From: Whitmania pigra
Lineage: Eukaryota > Annelida > Clitellata > Hirudinida > Haemopidae
Length of the DNA stretch: 64,000 nt
NCBI GenBank assembly: GCA_021613335.1
Contig: JAJTWR010000159.1
Location: 124,001 to 188,000 of the forward strand
Direction: 5' to 3'
The translations under genes were made by a program, and so were the position numbers. Positions within the stretch are counted from its first letter, which is position 1, and each line of letters opens with the position of its first letter. Shown here piece by piece: positions 51,045 through 61,800 of this stretch. The notes beneath the pieces are model-generated. The model did no database searches. It was not told the origin of the DNA and was given only the letters and a program-made list of their open reading frames with translations.

Positions 51045-51890
51045 CTCAGACATCCTTGTCATAGCCTTTGTTCTCTCGGCTTGACAATCCAATCTTGGTG
51101 AGGAAAGCGTAAGTCGACCTGCCGACTACGCCCCTTGCGCCAACCTCGATGGGGAAGAGGTCTGTCCGGTATCCTTTCGCTTCCAGGTCCGTCGACAGAT
51201 CTGCATACTTAACCGCTTTGAGCGCGTTGCTGTTTTATAGCCTGTCCTCCCAAGGTACCGTCAGCTCCACCATAATGATGACATACGTCGACGGCGATAC
51301 GAGCACCAACCTCTTGCTACTGTCTATCAGTACCTGGGGGTAGTGCTTCATCCCTTCTAGGTCGGCTTTGGAGACTGCTGCTTTTGCGGCCTCACACACT
51401 TCTCGAAGGACCTGTTTATGTAGCCATGTATACCGACCGCTGGCAAGGGCATACGTGCTATTGCTGTGTCTCGGTTCCGCCATAGAGCTGGCATTCGGTG
51501 TCTTCCACCAATCCCCGCTTTTGTAGATTGTCCCTGTTGTTGAGCATCCACTGCATTCTGATTTTGGAGAGTGCCTCTCATTGTACCTTTCCACGATGGA
51601 CCTTAGTGTTAGTCGAAGGCTCGTGCTCCTGCTGTAGAGGGCAACCGATGACAGCGCTAGAGGTAGGCCTAGCCATTTTCTGGTGTATCGGTTGACCATC
51701 TTTTTCAGATTCTCAACCACTGACAAACCAATCTCATAGATGGTTAACGGCCACAGCAGTCTTGGAGGGTGCACGAACTGGAGCAATCCTACTTTGAACC
51801 GCCCTTACGGCGGTGCCGCATCGATCGCTTGTAGTCCCTTTATGGTTTGTTGGAGTATGGCGTCCTTCTCGCTCTTGTCGGTGAGAGATT
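51045..51890 (-). mobile_element. Non-LTR retrotransposon reverse-transcriptase C-terminal fragment
   Basis: This GC-rich island on the minus strand encodes the region after the polymerase core of a non-LTR retroelement: PRLLWPLTIYEIGLSVVENL, then RYTRKWLGLPLALSSVALYS, a Trp/Arg-rich segment, and LTVPWEDRL. After a frameshift near 51235 the reading continues with KYADLSTDLE, YRTDLFPIEVGARG and FLTKIGL to about 51050. To the right, before a stop near 51805, it begins with TDKSEKDAILQQTIKGLQ. Clade is not certain. The frameshift and the stop mark it as inactive. Confidence 0.75.
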
Positions 51891-53025
51891 TCTCAAAAAG
51901 CCTTCCAAGTTAATTCTTGTAATTGCCACAAAAAATTAAAGTTTTTGAATATGGCCGTAACTTTATTTCCAAAGCTATCCCAAGTCTTTTGATCTTTCGA
52001 GCAAAAGAGGCTTTTCAACCTTATCAAAAAATATTTACATGATATTATCACACACTTGTTAAAGATAAGTTTCACAATAATTCTAGACAAAATTTCAAAA
52101 AGTGATTCTAGGATTTCAAAAAAGAAGAAACATTGAGGTACACTTGCACCAGCATTTAGGCATCCAAGGGGTTTCTATTCAATACATCTTTTTACTATTC
52201 TTTGCGTTTTGGAATTTCAACGCGTTTGACTTGAACGCGCCCATACATAACGTCTTTTGGGATGGACCAGCGATTTTTATTTTTAGTTGATATGGCCTTA
52301 TTTATAACAGCAAATGGTAGGTAGGCTCTTTTGTATCATTTAAAAAAAGTAAGAATCCAGGTGAATCCTAAAACAAAAGACGATAAGAACAGTTCAAACA
52401 AATTGATACATGCGATAATCTATTATATATAATATAAGTGATTAAGCAACTACAAGGAGAAAAATGTAAAAAAGTTACAATTAAATAACTCCTGCCTGCA
52501 TTTAAGATTATTGTAGTAATGCAATGCCGAGAGAAGGCCGGGTTTGTATGAGTGGAGGCCCCTTTTCTGTTGGTTGGTGGTAGCCCATAAACCTGACAAG
52601 CAAAAAAATTTGGTCAACACGCTAGAGTAGCAAGTAGCAGCCGAGGTACCCATAATAAGAAGGAAGAATTGGAAGTAGGTTAATAGGTAATTAATGAAAT
52701 AGGAAATAGGCTGTCGCAATGCCATAAATCAGACTCGACAGTTTTGTCGTAACATTTTTAATCCTATAAATTTCTTGATTGAAGGTGGAAAACTCACATT
52801 CGAAGGCGAGTTTTTATAAATGTGTTTATTGTTTCATTGTAGTTATGTAAGGATATAAATTTTCTGAGTTTGAGTAAGTCTTAATATTAGGTGATATCAG
52901 TAATGGATAATCAGCAAATACTCAACTATTGTAATTAAGAATGAATAGTGCAAATTTTTGTCCAATTATTTAAAAAATTGTATAATTAGATTATAAATAT
53001 CAGCGTGACTCTACCAATATGCCAA
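51891..53025. other. Intergenic, no gene seen
   Basis: AT-rich sequence with short frames on both strands that show no domain or splice support. Confidence 0.45.
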
Positions 53026-53134
53026 CCAGGGACGTCATTTGGGGGGAGGGCAGGGTCTTTAGACGCAAAAAAGGTCATCTCATTTTTTACGAGGGTCTGC
53101 ATCACCTTGTAAAAAGCTGAAATGACGTCCCTGG
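53026..53134. mobile_element. 109-bp MITE with perfect 14-bp terminal inverted repeats
   Basis: CCAGGGACGTCATT at 53026-53039 is matched exactly in inverted orientation at 53121-53134. The interior has a G tract and a TTTT block, without coding capacity. Related but less regular sequences lie at 3625, 15145 and 54275. No target duplication longer than a base or two is evident, so the superfamily is open. Confidence 0.75.
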
Positions 53135-53205
53135 TGATAATTAGTTTGACAATATTATGACGTTATTCTATTTTTTTCATATGATAACAAATTTAATTGA
53201 ATAAG

Positions 53206-53862
53206 ATCTCTATGTCACTGCTGATCCCCGTATTGATTCATTGTACATAAATGGAATGATGTTTCCACCGGAAAATCTAAAATATAGAGATAAATGGCAC
53301 AAGGCTGATATTATTCCGATCCTAAAACACACTTGGTCTGTGGCAGTGAAAGTTTCAAGGGAAAATTTCAGTTATCCATCATTGAATTTCCTGGATAAGA
53401 AAGGCCTGATGGCCTGGTCTCGCAGTGGAGCACTAAGTACAAATGCCGAGAGGTTCATAAATACATAAAAAAAATTATAAAGTATTTTATGTATTTATAA
53501 TCATGTCACTTCCAACAATCATTTTAATCAAACTTGGTAAAATGGTTATTCATTAAAGATGGAGATGTAAAGGAACCTATCCTGGCCAAAACTGGTTTGG
53601 AAATATGTCTATCAGCACTTGGCCACATCCTCGGGTTGTTGGCTTAAATTTGAAAACACTTAACAGACGTGTTAATAAGTGGCCTTCGCAAGTTGAAAAC
53701 ATATACTTCAAGGCATCTTGGGTATGGCCATCAACAGTTGATGCCGAAGGAACAGCATATTGTGTTCTTGCAATAGGTTACTTCTTTTTACATTTTTCAA
53801 GTTTGGTAACATTTGGCTTAACATTCATCACCCATAAATTTTTGTAGATCCTCAAATATATG
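53206..53862 (+). CDS. Exons of an unidentified extracellular-type protein (partial)
   Basis: Exon 53206-53452 and exon 53559-53776 join in frame (phase 2), and a third short exon may begin at 53848. The first reads LYVTADPRIDSLYINGM, then WSVAVKVSRENFSYP and GLMAWSRSGALSTNAE; the second reads RWRCKGTYPGQNWFGNM and later KASWVWPSTVDAEGTAYC. This pattern (a beta-sandwich strand with xVTADDxxxxYxNG, then a WxC segment, then AxWIWxxxxxxxxxYC) is one I associate with secreted or surface proteins of many invertebrates, related to galactose-binding/PA14-like folds. No start, signal peptide or stop was found, and transposon sequence lies on both sides. It may be a gene fragment. Confidence 0.5.
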
Positions 53863-55190
53863 GTGAGCAGTTGTGGTTGAAAATTTAGCTGATTCTCTTT
53901 CATGGCATTTCAATAAACTAATTATTCAAATATCCCAAAGAAACACCAGTGGATCCTAAAATCTTTGGAATAAATCCAAACTTGTTTGTCATTCTTTTTT
54001 TTGTTTTTCTGGGGATTGCGCTCTTAATTCCTTTCAAAATCTCCTCTTACATAAAGTGAGAATCTTCTCTATTTGTTTTAGTTGTTTTTGCTAGTTGAAT
54101 AGTTTTTGTAAATTACTACAAATATGTTAGGAATCAGAACTTATTTTCTAGTAAAAGGAACTAGTGGTTATAATCGCATTTTAAGATATCACATCTTTAT
54201 CTGCTTATTGAAAAGTCTTTTGACGATCAAATTCCCAAAAGAGCTAATTTGCTACATTCAATCTTGTTTAACTCCAGGGAAGTTATTTCAGCATTTTCTA
54301 GGGGGCAAACTCTCGCAAACTTGAGTTTTTTTTTTGAGTCTGGTCTAAAGTCTGGTTGGGAGGTGGGAACGCCCTCCCCAAATTATTTCCTTGATTAACT
54401 CATAAACTTAAGGCGTAATGGATGATTCCTTGCATTCTTTTTTTGGCTCGAAGGAATTCTAATAAAAAGTATTCTTTTCTTTTATAGATACAAAAGAAAC
54501 AGAACTAGTTTTGCAAACTTGCTAACACAAGAGAGAGATGGAAAAACTATGGGTTAAACATCTCATCTTTAGAAGATCAATATGATCTCTTAGAGATACC
54601 ATGTGTTTTCATATTAATTCTTGCAAAATGTCTTCAAACGCAATTTAGGTTACATCATTTGAATAAGAAAATAACATGCTTCTTTACATCATATTTTTAC
54701 GTAATTATTTTCATGAAATTAAAAATAAATTTCCAAATGTCACATAGTTGACTGAATTGTTTGATTTTCAATCAGTGTAATCTACAACAATCAAGAAAAA
54801 AACTCAAATTGTTTTGGGGATAAACCCAGTTGAAAATCATTCTGAGAAAAATCTTGCTTCCAAAAGGAACATCAACATAACAAGCGCCATAACGTTAAAA
54901 ACGTGTAAGTAAATAAAGTATGGAAGTCTCTCCCAAAAAATTTGTAATAGTCTCATTGTAGCAGCTGTTTGAAATTTGCAATTGGATTCCGACCAGTATT
55001 TAAGAAACTTCAATTACCAAGTAGTATGCATTGTATAATAATTAAATCCAAATTAAGTACATAATTTCTCAAAAATTGTTTAGATCAATTTTGTTTTTAT
55101 TGTAATTTTTTTTTAAATCACATTTCCACCACGATGCTTGTTGTGGACTTTTTTTTAGCGAAATAAACAAATTGCTAATTTATACACGCG
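53863..55190. other. Intergenic with one MITE-family copy
   Basis: Near 54275-54400 is a copy of the short repeat family (CCAGGGAAGTTATTTCAGC, then a GGGGGCAAACTCTCGCAAAC block). The remainder is AT-rich and shows no gene. Confidence 0.45.
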
Positions 55191-55194
55191 GAAC

Positions 55195-56080
55195 CAGCTC
55201 GATTTCGGTTAACTCAACAACCCTATTAAGTTTTTGAAGTGGAACCGACGAATTCCCTGTCTTATCGTTTTCGCGTCGGTTATGTCGGTTCTGTTGTCTG
55301 CGAACCCTAATATCTCGAGCACAAAAGGGAAAATTCGCCACTTAACATCGTTTATCTCGATCCACTTGACTAATCGCCGACTTTAAAGTGGAGCCGCCAA
55401 ATTCCCACATTGTCATAGTATTTACTCATCGGTTACGCAGATCATTTTAGGTCGCCCAGAACCCAATTCGTTCTTGTCCATTCGTAATGTCTGAGAGTTA
55501 ACATGCTGCTGTTGTAGCTATTCTATTCAAGCTCTACCGGCTAACCTCGGGGCTTCTGCATCATTCAACCAATTCAAGGCCAGCCTCAAGACCCACCTCT
55601 CCCCACAGCAACCAAGGACACTTACGGCGCTAAACAAATGCACTTATTATTATTATATTATTATGTTTGTTTTGTTCGTTCTGTCTGAAGATCTTAATAA
55701 CAAAAAACTGGACAATCAGACAATAGATAAAATTTATGAAATCATACTGCAACTTGAAAAAGGAACAAGACCGGCAGACCTTAGTTGTTAGCATGGCATT
55801 CCAGCAAACACCATTTCAGCATGGAAAACGAAGGCCGACGGGATAAGCGTTTGTATGAGAAGTCTGTCTTTGATCCAGCAAGAAAAAACTTACGCTGGTT
55901 GAACACAAAGATGTCGACGATGCAGTGCCTCAATGGTTCACAAATTCGCGAGCATCAAAATTTATCGTCAATGGTTCCTTGTTGATGGAGAAGGCTGACA
56001 TATCAAAGCTGCAAAGTAAAGGGTGAAAGTCAGGGGTGGCTGGATCGTATCAAAAAGAGGCACAACATTGTTGTGTATTG
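55195..56080 (+). mobile_element. Tigger N-terminal half with a LINE 3' tail inside
   Basis: 55195-55450 is Tigger subterminal sequence, related in inverted sense to 40600-40730 and 28560-28690. 55685-56075 encodes, with frameshifts, the N-terminal psq/CENP-B DNA-binding part: IYEIILQLEKGTRPADLS, PANTISAWKTKADG, then YEKSVFDPARKNLRWL. Between them, about 55520-55670, is a plus-strand LINE end (LPANLGASASFNQFKASLK) followed by a TTA/TAT tail. The catalytic half of Tigger is absent. Confidence 0.7.
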
Positions 56081-57080
56081 ACTTCTTTGTATATTTTGTC
56101 TATGCAAGGGCGCGATTCGAGTTGTTTTGTTTTCTAGTTACCTAGTTGGTTAGTAGCGTCGTTATCTATTAGGAGTTGGTACTTGCGTTTTGCGTTAAAT
56201 GGAATAAATTGAATAAAAGTCGAATTTATTTCATAAATGCCTTTAAAAAGTCGGCAAACGATATATTAAGAAATAAGGGAGCATGAGCAAAGAATCAGTT
56301 ATTTCAAAAGACAAAACAAAACCTCAGAGAATGTTCGAATATATTGAGAATTCTCTAGAAAGTTTCTGCAGATTGCCTAAAGAGGTGTTAGTTGTTGGCT
56401 ACTTGATGCTTGCCATAAGAAATTAAGAGAAACAAGATTGAAAAAAATTTGTTAATGTCTTCCATAAAAAAAAATCGAATATTCCAATTATACCCAAAGT
56501 GTAAAGAGAAAAGTCATCGATGCCATTAGAAAAGTGTTGCTATTTTAATTAATTTTAGTGAAAATATTTTTTGTTTTTCCGAAAGTTTTCCGACGCCTGA
56601 GCAAAATAAAGCAATTAGGAAGCAATTCGTCTTTGGTTGCTGTGAATGATTGGATATTGCAGGGCAGAGTAGCGTCGCTGAGTTTCTGCAATTTTAGTTT
56701 ATGAAGTCAATGATTGAATTAAAGAAAAACTACGATTTCAAATTTTCCGACTTCCCCACTCCCCCCTCCCAAAAAAACAGGGGTAAGCATAACTGCTTAA
56801 CTGGATGGTCCCAAAAAGTCTCCTTATCAGACGTGTGACAAGTACTCCAGTCTCAAGTACAAGTACAAATACTCATGGTCCAAGTACAAGTACAAGCACT
56901 GAAGTCCAAGTACTGGTAATTACAAAATTATTAATCAAGTGTATGTTAAGAAACTGTCAAAGTTGCATAAAAAACGAAAAATTGTACTTGAGTTCACTTG
57001 ATTTCATTTGGCAGTGCCTTCCATGGTTTTACGATCTTATTGCAGAAAGTCAGAATATCATTCGGCAACGTCTGTTGAAA
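56081..57080. other. Intergenic, with an imperfect ACAAGT short tandem repeat
   Basis: No gene is seen. Near 56827-56910 there is an irregular tandem of AGTACAAGTAC-type units. A C-rich patch lies near 56757-56775. Confidence 0.45.
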
Positions 57081-57082
57081 AT

Positions 57083-58060
57083 TTACTGCGTCGTGGTTTG
57101 AAACTGCACTCTCGTGCCTAGGTAATCCTGGACGAGTAACAGATGCTTCAGGGGGAGTCCGCAAAGCCATTTAGTAATTTGAAGCAAAATATCATCCAGG
57201 AGGCGTCGTCTCTCCAGGGTCATAAGTTTAGGATGCCTTAGTCTTTCCATGTAGGGGTATTCAGCAACTGAGGGTATTGATTTGGTGAATCTTTTTTCAG
57301 CTCTATCAATTAGATATTTGTGGTGAGGGTTCCATAGTAGTGAACAATATTCAGGAATTGGTCCGACGTAAGTGCAAAAGGCAAGCTTTAAGACATCCTG
57401 GTTCCTTGAGGAAAAAGATGCCCTGATCATCTATGAGACTGCTGCAACATTATAGGTGATTGTATCAATGTGGGTTGCAAACTTTAAGTTTGAGTCTATT
57501 ATAATCACGAGATCCCTAACCTTGTCCATATGCTGGTAGGTCTGACCGAGTGTACTAATGATTATTTCTTTTCTTTCTGAGATCCGCTATTGAGAAAACC
57601 TGACAATTTTCTGGTGTTGGAGTTGTAGTTGCCAGATGTCACTCCACTGAGCTACCTTGTCGAGAGCAAACTGTATTTAGGTTTCGGACGAAGTTTAGAA
57701 GCAACAGAGCTTAACATCATCAAATAGTTTGCAAACAACACCAGTGTCTTTGAATATATTAGGAAGATCATTGATGTATGTTGAAAAGAGTGTGGGGCCA
57801 AAAGCGTACTGCCTTGAAGGACACCACTGGTTATATAGGAGCGATATTTGACAAAATTCCACCTATATTAACACGCTGTTTCCTCTGTGAAAGAAAGTTG
57901 TCGAGCCACCCCATAATACCGTAACCAGCTTGAAATCGAATTTCAAAGTATCTAAAATTTCAGCCGTTAAAAATCAAATTGAAATATATGAATTCAACAA
58001 ATTCATTTACTAGAGACCATATATGAGCGGATGATCGATGGAAGACTTGATTTGTGCTTA
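57083..58060 (-). mobile_element. CR1/jockey-like non-LTR retrotransposon, 3' part
   Basis: The minus frame 57430-57083 encodes the region after the polymerase motifs (FCTYVGPIPEYCSLLWNPH, then RAEKRFTKSIP and MTLERRRLLDDI), diagnostic for the CR1/jockey group. Further right, near 57830-57700, are broken pieces of the polymerase core: LQGSTL and TLFSTYINDLPN, then a FDDVKL form of the catalytic box that has lost the usual Ala-Asp-Asp context. Frameshifts separate the pieces. It is truncated and dead. Confidence 0.8.
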
Positions 58061-58135
58061 TTCAACCTGTTGCCTTAACTTTTTATCGTAACGTGTGGCC
58101 TGTATGGATTTGTATCGGATTGTCTGCGTCAGATG

Positions 58136-58384
58136 CAGAGGCGTAGCTAAGGGGGCGGCAAGATACAGGGGCGCCAAAATGAGGCTTAATGCATCAATGG
58201 GACAGGATCGTCTCAGTGATCTTGCTCTTCTTAGTATAGAAAGAGAAACGTGTGCCATTAAAATTTGATTTTTATTTCAATTTCAAATTTAGTGTAATAC
58301 AGTAAGATTAAATATATAGACATGGAAAAGGGCGCCAATTCTATAGTTTGCCCCCGGGCGCAGAATACCCAGGCTACGCCTCTG
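58136..58384. mobile_element. 249-bp hAT-type MITE with 8-bp target duplication
   Basis: Terminal inverted repeats CAGAGGCGTAGC (left) and GCTACGCCTCTG (right) enclose 249 bp without a transposase. The octamer GTCAGATG flanks both sides exactly (58128-58135 and 58385-58392), which identifies hAT-type insertion. Confidence 0.88.
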
Positions 58385-58675
58385 GTCAGATGTCTAGGGT
58401 TTAAAACAATGAGCTTTATTAAGTTGTTTTAAAAGTGAAATAATATGTTCATTAATCACTTAAAGGGCTTAATGTCAATGATCTCTAAATGTTTGAAGAA
58501 TTTATTGTTATTCTCTTTTATTAAAAATAACAAGAGATGCGTATGATATTTTTACATTGATTAGATGTTTTTGTTGGTTGTATGACTTCTAATGTCGGAG
58601 TGAACTTGATCGATTTAAAGTTCACTTGCACCCCAGGCGCGATCAATATACTCGCTTCCGACGAGCCCATCTGCT

Positions 58676-58682
58676 TATAAAA
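58676..58682 (+). promoter_or_regulatory. TATA box of the antistasin-domain gene
   Basis: TATAAAA lies 157 bases before the start codon. A splice acceptor (TTTTAG at about 58824-58830) precedes the start codon, so a short non-coding first exon probably begins about 30 bases after the TATA box. It is the only good TATA box found next to a gene in this window. Confidence 0.5.
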
Positions 58683-58838
58683 TGAATCAAAGGTTTGTCT
58701 TCATCGCAACGTCACTAGCCTGGTAATGCTCAGCAACACTCTAGCTGTGAAATCTTCAATTAACATGACTTCTACTAAAGTAACTATGCTTATTGCTTAT
58801 TAAATGACTAGTTAATTATTTAATTTTAGGCATTCAAG

Positions 58839-61800
58839 ATGATTTTGATGTTAATTCTCTTTGTTTCCTTGGGCCAAGTATATTCTGGTAAATATATTTT
58901 TTGTTTCAAATTTAATTCTAGACGCTTCCATTCTAACTTTAAAGTTCATTTAAAGTTCACATTACACTAACATATTCCAACAGTGTGCCCTCCGTGTGTA
59001 AAGTATCAGAACCCACTTCCGAGGCACCTTCTTGGCTTTGAGCTGACTTCTGAAAAGTGCATATGCGAGCAAGAACTTACCAAATGCGCCATCATAGTAA
59101 TGCAACATCTAATATTTTTTTATTTTTAATTATTTATAAAAATGTAACTGTTGAAAACGCCAATCTAGAACCCTGTATGTCCGCCTGGAACCCATTGTGT
59201 CCTCAGAACGATCCCGGTCTGCACTTTTCCTCCGTGCCAGTTGGAGTCTGCAGTTTGTGAACCATGTGAGAAATTTTCCAATTTCCTTCATGTTATCGAC
59301 TTGGCATAATCTTTTCTGATCCTTTTATCGATATTATGATTTATGACTCATTGAAGATATTTCATGGAAACATTAGTTTCAATCATCTGTTAAGGATAAC
59401 GTAAGAATTTATTTAGCAATTTATCATGCAAACTTTAGCTTTAAAATCATTTGCATGTTAAAAACAATGTTTAATTGCTTAGAATCTCGATTTGCTTTTT
59501 CGATTTGTTAATGAAGATTGCTCATATTTTCAAAACAATCACTGAGGCCACCAGAAAATCATTGACCAGAGTTCAAATATTTAGCACATGCTTCTCTATA
59601 CCTCTGACCATATGATGTATTACATATATTTTCTTCTGCCACAAAAAATTCGAAAATGTCAAAGATGTAACTATTAAGTCGTCAGAGATAATTTACCATC
59701 AGATGTCAATCGACAAGGGTTTCTTTGTGTTTAACCTAAAAAGAAAACGTTTTTAGTTAAAATTAACTTGCTTATACAAGGTAAACTTCATCATAATGGA
59801 ATGTCTATTGTCTTATGAAATAACGAAAATTCTGTGTATTAAGTTTAGTAACTAATAGTTACTAACTATGTTAAAGTAAGTAGAAGCTTAAAAAAAATCG
59901 AGCTTACCTTTTAAAACTTCACGGAGCTGAATTGTTCCTTGGTTTTTGGCTTAATCTCAATGAAACCTTCTTTAAAATTTGTGCATTTTGTAATTAACAT
60001 TTAAAATTGAAAGGTAATTAACATTGAAACAGTTAACATTACTAATTTCCCATTATTTTATTTCAGTCACAGCCTGTCAAGAAGTATCCTGTCCAAATAA
60101 ATGCGACAAAAGTGGCTATTTGAAAGATCCCAACAATTGTCAAACATGTGTTTGCCACGATCCTTGCAGTGTTAGTCCAAATAATTTGAAAATTTGTGCG
60201 TACAGATTTCAACTACTTGATAAAAATTGAAATGATTTTTGGGTCAAAATAAGTTATGATAAACTATTTAGTCAAAGAAAGATAATGTTTTAACAAAAAA
60301 AAGCACATTAATGTGGTTGAAACAGGAAACTACTTGTGGAGCAGACGAGAAATGTGTCACTGTGATCGAAATCGGTGGTGGCCAAACCGCAAGGTGTGAG
60401 AAAAAAGAAGGTAGTATAATGCATAGTTTATAGTCATGAAATGTCGGGCTTCAGTCGATGCATTTATTAATGTTTCACTTGTAACAGCTTGTCCGCCATG
60501 TGTGACTTGGACCAATCCTTACCCTACTCATTTGCTGGGCACAGAAATCAATTCCGATGGTTGTGCATGTACTCACGATCTCACCAAATGTTCAGTCGTT
60601 GTATGTATGACATTTTTATGAAATCACTCATTTTGAAATCTTTTTAATAAATGCTCGTGGGATATTTCGCAGAAGCCGCCTTGCCCTGCTGGTCAGCAAT
60701 GTGTTTTGAAGCCAATCACAAAATGTACTTTTCCACCTTGCAAGTTGGAAAGTGCATTCTGTGAATCATGTGGGTTATTTTGGAATTGCACGAATACTCG
60801 TAATTTACAAAGATTTGTAACTAACATTTTTAATAAACCGTCTAGCACTGAACTTCTTTAACTTATTAGTTACCAGCTGCCCCTTGTTAAAATGCCAAGA
60901 TTCCTGTTCCAATAGCGGTTTTCTCAAGGACCAAAACGGTTGTCAGACGTGCACTTGTAACGAACCCTGCAAGGTATCAATCGACATAATTAAATTAATC
61001 TTTTGGATTAATTTGTATGGCATTGAAATTTCCAGGAAATGACGTGTCCAACAGATAAGAAATGTGTTGTGGTGGTTGAGATAGGTGGAAGTCAATATGG
61101 CAGATGCGACCTAAAAGAAGGTAATTTTAATTTTAAAGCTGTATTATTTTGTAAAGGTTTAATTTATAGTTATTTGGCGTCAAAGAACAAGCAAATTTGA
61201 AAATTTCTTAAGGAAATGGAAAGGAATCGTCTACGTTATGCTTCGAACAATTTATTACATTACAATTTGTATAATTACATGAAGCAATGCATTACAAATT
61301 ATGCAAGTCTTAATAGCTACAAAGTCTAATTGCTATTATTATTACATAAATTATTTATTTATAATTATATTTCTCTCTTAATACAGCATGTCCAGCTTGT
61401 GTGGCTTCAGTCAATCCTCTCCCAGTTCACGTCCTAGGAATTGAAATAAATTCTGATGGTTGCAAATGCAATCACAACCTCACGAAATGTTCGACTGTCG
61501 TGAGTTATTTGTTTGAAATTTTGTTTCTTTGGAATCAGCCCTGTATAAATACATATTATTATTTTTTTATTAATTAAGTTTATAATAATTAATTATTATT
61601 AATTACGCTATAATTAGGTTATTCATTTGATGTACTTTCAATTGGTTAGAATCCGGTATGCCCTAAGGGTCAACAGTGCGTCATGAAGCCACTTTCTAAA
61701 TGCACCTTTCCTCCGTGTAAACTGGATTCTGCAGTTTGTGAACCATGTTCGTATCAATTGTTACTACTCAAGCAGAAACTATTTTGATTAAATGCTGTAA

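Noticed and set aside
57700..57730. Intact reverse-transcriptase catalytic box in the CR1-like fragment
   Set aside because: The box reads FDDV and the frame is broken on both sides, so the element is not functional.
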